From JABEVB01 sp049965775 (lineage in GTDB: Bacteria > Planctomycetota > Phycisphaerae > WQYP01): a DNA stretch of 40,073 nucleotides. Below the pieces are notes generated by a model. The model ran no database searches, was not told the origin of the DNA, and worked only from the letters and a program-made list of their open reading frames with translations. Positions 35,564 through 40,073 of this stretch are shown in pieces; position 1 is the first letter of the stretch; every line of letters starts with the position of its first letter. The position numbers were made by a program, and so were the translations under genes. The DNA lies in NCBI GenBank assembly GCA_049965775.1, contig JBMFVX010000009.1, positions 1 to 40,073 on the forward strand, read 5' to 3'.

Positions 35564-36526
35564 TCACGCGTGGGGAACGTTAAGCTTGTTGATTTGCTGC
35601 ATGATGGCCCCGGCGCCCCGGCCCATCAGCGCCTGAAGCAGAGGTTCAAACAGGGCGTTGAGGCCATTGGTTGAGGCGTCGTCGGTAAGCAATGCCGCAC
35701 GCGCACATTGCCGTCCATCAGGCGTGGCGATAAACGCCCGGACAATCCATCCGCCTTCATTTGCTCGTGGCTCGGCACAAACGCCGATAGGCGCCAAACA
35801 ATTGCCGGCAAGGCGGCGCACGATGGCTCGCTCAAATGCCAGCGACGCTTTGGTTGGGGCATGGTTCAGATGTTTAAGCAAGCTGGCAAGCTCGGCATCG
35901 TTTCGGCGTATCTGAATGGCAAGCGTGCCCTGGCCGGCGGCGGGTATGAATTGATCGGTTGGCATCATCTCGGCTTGCGGCGGCAACAGGTTGGTGCGTT
36001 TGAGGCCGGCGGCAGCGAGGAAGGTGCCCGCTACCACTCCGTCGCTTACTTTGCGCAGCCTGGTATCAATGTTGCCGCGTAAGGGTATAACAACGAGGTC
36101 TTGCCGCAAGGCCAGCAGTTGTGCCTGGCGTCGCATGGAGGAGGTTCCAACGCAGGCACCTTGAGGTAAGTTTTGAATGGTGCACGCCTTGTGGCCGATC
36201 CAGACATCGTTGGGAGTTTCGCGGGAGGGCGCAGCAATAATTTGGAGGTCTGCGGGAATTTCCATCGGAAGGTCTTTGGCGGAATGAACCGCAAGGTCTA
36301 TGCGGCCATCAGAAAGCTGTTCCTCAATTTCTTTTACGAACAATCCTTTGCCGCCGGTGGCTGCGAGTGGCTTGTCGGTTTGTTTATCACCGGAGGTTGT
36401 GATGGTGAGAAGCTCGATGGTTTTATCGGCGAGCAGCGGCGCAAGCATGGCGGCGACGGCTTTAGATTGTGTAACAGCAAGCAAACTGCCGCGGGTGCCA
36501 AGCCTGATAATGTTTCGATTGGCCAT
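35564..36526 (-). CDS. hemC: Hydroxymethylbilane synthase (porphobilinogen deaminase)
   Basis: HemC joins four porphobilinogen units into hydroxymethylbilane in haem and tetrapyrrole synthesis. The 320-residue protein from the ATG at 36526 shows RLGTRGSLLAVTQSKAV, TSGDKQTDKPL, GGKGLFVKEIE, DLAVHSAKDLPME, GTSSMRRQAQLL, LRGNIDTRLRKV, AAGQGTLAIQIR, and the dipyrromethane-cofactor cysteine C243 in LAGNCLAPIG. All match the family. The frame opens at a TTG at 36565, but the ATG fits known starts. It is divergent from the pseudopilin-like gene and has no other hem gene nearby. Confidence 0.96.
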   Translation of the reverse strand: MANRNIIRLGTRGSLLAVTQSKAVAAMLAPLLADKTIELLTITTSGDKQTDKPLAATGGKGLFVKEIEEQLSDGRIDLAVHSAKDLPMEIPADLQIIAAPSRETPNDVWIGHKACTIQNLPQGACVGTSSMRRQAQLLALRQDLVVIPLRGNIDTRLRKVSDGVVAGTFLAAAGLKRTNLLPPQAEMMPTDQFIPAAGQGTLAIQIRRNDAELASLLKHLNHAPTKASLAFERAIVRRLAGNCLAPIGVCAEPRANEGGWIVRAFIATPDGRQCARAALLTDDASTNGLNALFEPLLQALMGRGAGAIMQQINKLNVPHA

Positions 36527-36815
36527 ACTGTACGAGGTCCACAAATACGTTTCGTGTGCTGGCAAAATGCCTCATCCAAATTGAAATTGTAGTGGTTGTC
36601 TCCCAAGCGGGCTAGGCATCGTTATTGATTCATTAAAAAAACAAATCCCATGAAACAACGTCCTCTCAGGGTTATCACTATTGAAAAATCAATCGGACTA
36701 CCGATGACGTAATGTAGGTGTACGAGAAAGGCCGCCCGACAAATTGGAGGTTGTTGCGAGCAGAGCCGGCAAGTACTTGCAGGGGCCGCAACTGATGAAA
36801 CATTCTGGAGGTTAC

Positions 36816-38075
36816 ATGACACGCCAACACGCTGGCTTTGCCTTTACCATCGCCGAAATGCTGGTGGTGATGGCGGTGATCGCCATTTTAATTGCGCTCT
36901 TGCTTCCGGCCATAAGTTCGGCCCGTGAGTTGGCCAACCGTGCTTCTTGCGCGGCCAATTTGCGCACATGGGGTCAGGTATGCCTGCTCTTTGCCCGCAA
37001 CCACAAGGGTGTGTACCCGGCGGCTTGGGGCTATGGCAATGGTGGCGGTTCTAAGACCATACCGGCCGATCCCGAAAATGGCGTTGTGTTCCCGCTTTTG
37101 CTCAACAACGACACCGCGGATGAAAATAACGCCAATGCCGGTGTAGACTGGCGTCGCTACGGTACGCCCTATTCAGAGTTTGTTGAATATGGCGGCGGCC
37201 AAACCACGCAAAGCCAACTTTACGATGGTACCCCGGTTGGCAGTGCCGATAGCGGACCGCTTATTCCCTATTTTTCAGGACCCTCGCCAATTAACTGGGG
37301 CAATCGTGGTTACGATCCGACGACCTTTGGCATCAATGGTAGCTTGGCGCAGGCCGGCAAGCCATCCATGTATGTTCGGCTGGCGCCTTGGATGATCTGC
37401 CCAAGCTGCCCCTTCGTCAACGACTTGTATGCGGGCGACCAATCCGGCGATTGGGGCTATTGGATTATGACCAGCTACATGTACGTGGGCGGCCTTGGTC
37501 CGCGAACGCAAAATAGCTTTCCACAGTTCTCGGGTAATTCCAGCTTTTTGCAATTGGGCTTGGGGTCCGGCATGGCGCTCTCCAGCGGCTATAACGGAGC
37601 CATGACGCCCACTTGGGGGCAGCGCATCAATTCGCCGGCTACGGATAATTTTAACGACCCCAGCGCGATTCTTGCGGCCGACGCCGTGGCGTGGGGCGGC
37701 AATGCCGAGGGCATTCATGGAACGCCATTTTCCGGCCAGGGAAATACGGTGCTGATCAACCATGTAAGCCCGGCAGCACAGTATGGCGACATAAGTGTGG
37801 CGGCACTGCACCCGGCCTTTCAAAACATTGTGTATGCCGATGGCCATGTGGATGGCATTAATGACCCGACGTTCTGCGACTACAACACGCTGCAGAGCAG
37901 CAATCAGTTGACGCAGTATAACTGGGCCATGGCGCACATGCCGCCGCTAAACGGGCGGCCCTCACCCATTCAAATCAACACCCGGAAGTTCCCAAGTTAT
38001 GCGTGGCTCAACACGTGGAATTACTACTGGCAAGGCTGGTATTTCTACTGGCCCAATCAGCCAGGCTCACCGTAA
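36816..38075 (+). CDS. Prepilin-type N-terminal cleavage/H-X9-DG protein (type II pseudopilin-like)
   Basis: A 419-residue exported protein with a type IV pilin-like N-terminus. The segment AFTIAEMLVV at 9-18 suggests prepilin-peptidase cleavage after A9, leaving F1 and E5 in the mature form; a Gly is at -3 rather than -1, so Ala replaces the usual Gly. The hydrophobic helix MAVIAILIALLLPAISS follows, then a soluble domain starting ANLRTWGQVCLLFARN. Near the C-terminus HPAFQNIVYADGHV fits H-X9-DG, the motif found in many planctomycete and lentisphaerae pseudopilin-like proteins. GGAGG at 36807-36811 fixes the ATG at 36816, although an ATG at 36795 is also in frame. The core is unusually rich in Gly, Ser, Asn and Trp. 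No other type II secretion gene is beside it; the role (secretion or surface display) is unknown. Confidence 0.88.
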   Translation: MTRQHAGFAFTIAEMLVVMAVIAILIALLLPAISSARELANRASCAANLRTWGQVCLLFARNHKGVYPAAWGYGNGGGSKTIPADPENGVVFPLLLNNDTADENNANAGVDWRRYGTPYSEFVEYGGGQTTQSQLYDGTPVGSADSGPLIPYFSGPSPINWGNRGYDPTTFGINGSLAQAGKPSMYVRLAPWMICPSCPFVNDLYAGDQSGDWGYWIMTSYMYVGGLGPRTQNSFPQFSGNSSFLQLGLGSGMALSSGYNGAMTPTWGQRINSPATDNFNDPSAILAADAVAWGGNAEGIHGTPFSGQGNTVLINHVSPAAQYGDISVAALHPAFQNIVYADGHVDGINDPTFCDYNTLQSSNQLTQYNWAMAHMPPLNGRPSPIQINTRKFPSYAWLNTWNYYWQGWYFYWPNQPGSP

Positions 38076-38109
38076 CGCGCCATGACTGCGGCAGGGTTGA
38101 GGCGCAGCG

Positions 38110-38131
38110 GTTTGGCTGGGTATTGCCAAAC
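38110..38131. other. Hairpin between converging genes
   Basis: GTTTGGC at 38110-38116 and GCCAAAC at 38125-38131 form a perfect 7-bp stem with an 8-nt loop. GGTTTGG can also pair with CCAAACC near 38140-38146, so two alternative structures exist. No T-run follows. It may help end transcription of the pseudopilin-like gene. Confidence 0.35.
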
Positions 38132-38217
38132 AGCCGAGCCCAAACCACAGGACGCCCCAAATAAACGCGCCACTGTAGCACTCTATTGTTTTAGCGAGCT
38201 TTTGAGCTGGCCTTAGC

Positions 38218-39363
38218 CTAAGCGTTTGCCTTTACGCGGGTGCCGGTAGCCTTGGCCTTTTTTGCCTGGCTGGTTTCTGACGCCAGGCGAACTTTGGTGG
38301 ATATTTGCTGCTTCATGCCGGCACCGCGGTTGAGTGCATCAAGCCGGCCGGCAAAATCTATAGCCTTGCGGGCTTTCCAACCCTTTTTGTGATAGGCATA
38401 GCCGGCAATCAGCGGCAGGGCCAGAGTGGCTTCGGAGAACACCATCTGTTCGTAGACCACATCCACCTTGCCCCAGCTCGAGGCTTCTTTAAGCGTGGAA
38501 CTGGAGAGCGCACCGTCGCGCACATCGGCAACGGTAATTTGGATAGCGTATTTGTGCATGGGGGCATCGTCCTGCAGGATTTCGGCGGCCACCACAATAT
38601 CCTGCGTGAAATTCTTGGGTACGCCGCCGCCGATCATAAAGATGCCGGTCTCACGGTTCATCAGCTTTATTTGTGTAAGCTCGCGGAAGTCTTTGGCTGA
38701 ATCGAGCGTGAGATGGCTGTCGGGCCTGGCCAATTGATGCACGATAAGGCCAAAGCCGGCGGAGCAGTCGGAAAACGCCGGGCAGAAAATCGGCACGCCC
38801 TTCTGATGGGCGGCCAGCACGATGCTATCTTTGGTTTTGGCATTTTTTTCGAGGTAGCGGCCCATGGCGGCAATAAACTCGCGGCTGGAATGCGGCCGCG
38901 CCGGCAGGGAGTCGGCAATTTCGCGGGTGGTGTCGTCGCAGATGCGCAGCTCGTCTTCATCTATGTAAGTGTCGTAAATGCGGTCTATGTGCAAGTCGCG
39001 AAGGACGGTGTCGTCCATAAACTGCGAGCCGACGTAATGGTTGAAGCCGAGTGCCTCAAAAAAGTCCTGATCAACAATGTTGGCTCCGGTGGAAACAATG
39101 GCGTCCACCATGTTGTTGCGGATTAGCTCGACAATAATTTGTTTGAGGCCCGCGGATACCAGCGAACCGGCCAGCGTGAGTATGACCGCGCATTGGGTGT
39201 CGCGGAGCATGCGGTCATATATGTCGGCGGCGCGGAAAAGATCGCGTGAGGAAAACGCCATGGCTCGCATGGATTCCACCAGCGGCACAATGCCGGGCAT
39301 TGTGGTTACGTCTATGTGCTGAATCTTCTCTTTGAGGAGGTCTTTGCGGTTAAGCTTTGGCAT
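38218..39363 (-). CDS. Deoxyhypusine synthase-like protein (bacterial homospermidine-synthase type)
   Basis: A 381-residue member of the deoxyhypusine synthase (DHS) family. These enzymes take the aminobutyl group from spermidine via a lysine imine. K299 in EASSWGKV is the catalytic lysine. Other landmarks: LTLAGSLVSAGLKQI, VSTGANIVDQDFFEAL, FCPAFSDCSAGFGL and FMIGGGVPKNF. In eukaryotes and archaea DHS modifies eIF5A/aIF5A; bacteria lack that target, and characterised bacterial homologues make homospermidine or related polyamines. The C-terminal 40 residues are basic (Lys/Ala/Thr-rich) and probably disordered. The ATG at 39363 follows AAGGA by 10 nt. The leader region upstream holds several inverted repeats (39472-39625). 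No polyamine gene is adjacent. Confidence 0.9.
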   Translation of the reverse strand: MPKLNRKDLLKEKIQHIDVTTMPGIVPLVESMRAMAFSSRDLFRAADIYDRMLRDTQCAVILTLAGSLVSAGLKQIIVELIRNNMVDAIVSTGANIVDQDFFEALGFNHYVGSQFMDDTVLRDLHIDRIYDTYIDEDELRICDDTTREIADSLPARPHSSREFIAAMGRYLEKNAKTKDSIVLAAHQKGVPIFCPAFSDCSAGFGLIVHQLARPDSHLTLDSAKDFRELTQIKLMNRETGIFMIGGGVPKNFTQDIVVAAEILQDDAPMHKYAIQITVADVRDGALSSSTLKEASSWGKVDVVYEQMVFSEATLALPLIAGYAYHKKGWKARKAIDFAGRLDALNRGAGMKQQISTKVRLASETSQAKKAKATGTRVKANA

Positions 39364-39471
39364 GGTGATGTTCCTTTACAAAATAATGCCGGGGTTATGT
39401 TGTATACAGTCGCCTGGGAGCGGCCGCCTCACGCTGAGGTCGGCTTGAGTTTTAAGGTAAGCAGAAAAAGC

Positions 39472-39497
39472 ATAAAAAGGCGGGTAATCCTACCGCC
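39472..39497 (-). terminator. Terminator-like hairpin in the leader of the DHS-like gene
   Basis: On minus, GGCGG (39497-39493) pairs with CCGCC (39483-39479), followed by a U-run made by the A5 at 39474-39478. The stem is short but GC-rich. It lies about 110 nt before the DHS-like start, so it either ends an upstream minus transcript or is an attenuator. Confidence 0.45.
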
Positions 39498-39534
39498 GGT
39501 GGCTGTGCAAAAATAATAAAGCCACCGCTTTTTC
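39497..39534 (+). other. Hairpin CGGTGGCT/AGCCACCG with T-run
   Basis: CGGTGGCT at 39497-39504 and AGCCACCG at 39520-39527 form a perfect 8-bp stem with a 15-nt A-rich loop, followed on plus by CTTTTTC. It touches the minus-strand terminator-like stem at base 39497. No plus-strand gene ends here, so its role is open. Confidence 0.45.
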
Positions 39535-39538
39535 TGGA

Positions 39539-39625
39539 AAGTGGACTTGGCTGACCGCTGCCGCATGCCGATGGGTTATGTTTCGGTGGCACGCTTAGGC
39601 GATGCACAGGTCCACTTAGCGGTCG
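39539..39625. other. Interlocked inverted repeats with pseudoknot topology
   Basis: AAGTGGACTT at 39539-39548 pairs with AGGTCCACTT at 39608-39617 (one G-T). TGACCGCT at 39552-39559 pairs with AGCGGTCG at 39618-39625 (one G-T). The order A-B-A'-B' is that of an H-type pseudoknot. A further CCGA/TCGG hairpin lies inside. Either strand could fold; on minus it would lie in the DHS-like leader. Confidence 0.4.
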
Positions 39626-39990
39626 CTACGGGTTTCGGCCTTACGGCGAGCGTCTCAGAGAGGCGCCTTTTGCGATTGTCCCGCCATTGCGACCTGCGGT
39701 GGCTACAAAAACCAATATACACAACCCACCCAAGCAAATGCAAGTGAAATCTTTCCGGATTTTTTGTTAGAGTGTTTTTGCCTGTTTTTATCGCAGCTTT
39801 CGTAGGATTGTGCCCAACACGAATTTCGTCAGCATTGTCATGCACCGCGATCATCGAACGAGTTGGGCGGCTAAGATTGCAGACATTCAGTTTGGCATTA
39901 AGGCCTCACCAGCCTTAAAAGGGGTATCCACGCAAATAGTATTGTTGGCCGGTAGCGGTTGTAACATTCATGCCCAATCAAAACAAGTCA

Positions 39991-40073
39991 TGTGTAATAA
40001 TACAGTCCTATAATATTATAAATAGTCGTATAATGCAAAAATAATGTATTATGTAATTGAATATATCGTAATC
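39991..40073. other. AT-rich segment at the right edge
   Basis: The last 80 bases are very AT-rich compared with the rest of the window. They include the perfect 12-bp palindrome TATAATATTATA at about 40012-40023 and several TATAAT-like boxes. It could be a promoter region or the start of transferred DNA. Confidence 0.5.

Larger units (their letters stand above)
39364..40073. other. Right-end region with no recognised gene
   Basis: About 710 bases with no convincing protein gene. It is the leader of the deoxyhypusine synthase-like gene on minus and contains the hairpins and pseudoknot-type repeats listed separately. Short frames here have no recognisable content. Confidence 0.5.

Overview
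The window reads as chromosomal DNA of a moderately GC-rich Gram-negative-type bacterium, most likely a member of Planctomycetota and perhaps of the class Phycisphaerae. The main clues are a type II pseudopilin-like protein carrying a C-terminal H-X9-DG motif, a DUF1207 outer-membrane-type protein, a bacterial deoxyhypusine-synthase homologue, and housekeeping genes scattered in short operons. This placement is an inference from gene content. No rRNA or tRNA gene was found in the window.

Positions 1-8151 (minus strand) form an accessory defence locus. In transcription order it has a DUF6884-like protein, a tRNA-guanine-transglycosylase (TGT/DpdA)-like protein, an SNF2 helicase that matches the class 1 DISARM helicase DrmD, and an adenine methylase that matches DrmMI. 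DrmMI runs off the left edge, so the expected DrmA, DrmB and DrmC genes cannot be seen. The base-exchange enzyme and DUF6884 gene placed directly ahead of DISARM genes are the most unusual feature of the window. They suggest a DISARM variant with a second, 7-deazaguanine-type modification arm. This is a hypothesis.

Positions 8640-12618 (plus) hold nadA, a BON-DUF1207 surface protein and a dihydrolipoamide acyltransferase. A bidirectional terminator separates them from a large exported GH2 glycosidase on the minus strand. argJ, an orphan MlaD/MCE lipid-transport protein and a SAM methyltransferase follow on plus. They converge on a soluble GGDEF diguanylate cyclase on minus. Positions 21034-23975 hold a stand-alone CoaB-like protein converging with a moxR-DUF58 pair.

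Positions 24300-33691 (plus) form a dense housekeeping run: rimO, pgsA-pgpA (phosphatidylglycerol synthesis), gdhA-MFS-purN (4-bp overlaps), purA, uppS and panB. Next come an HtrA/DegP protease with a clear terminator, hemC (minus), the pseudopilin-like protein (plus) and a deoxyhypusine synthase-like gene (minus). The last 700 bases have no convincing gene but hold several inverted repeats, including an arrangement with pseudoknot topology, and end in an abruptly AT-rich segment.
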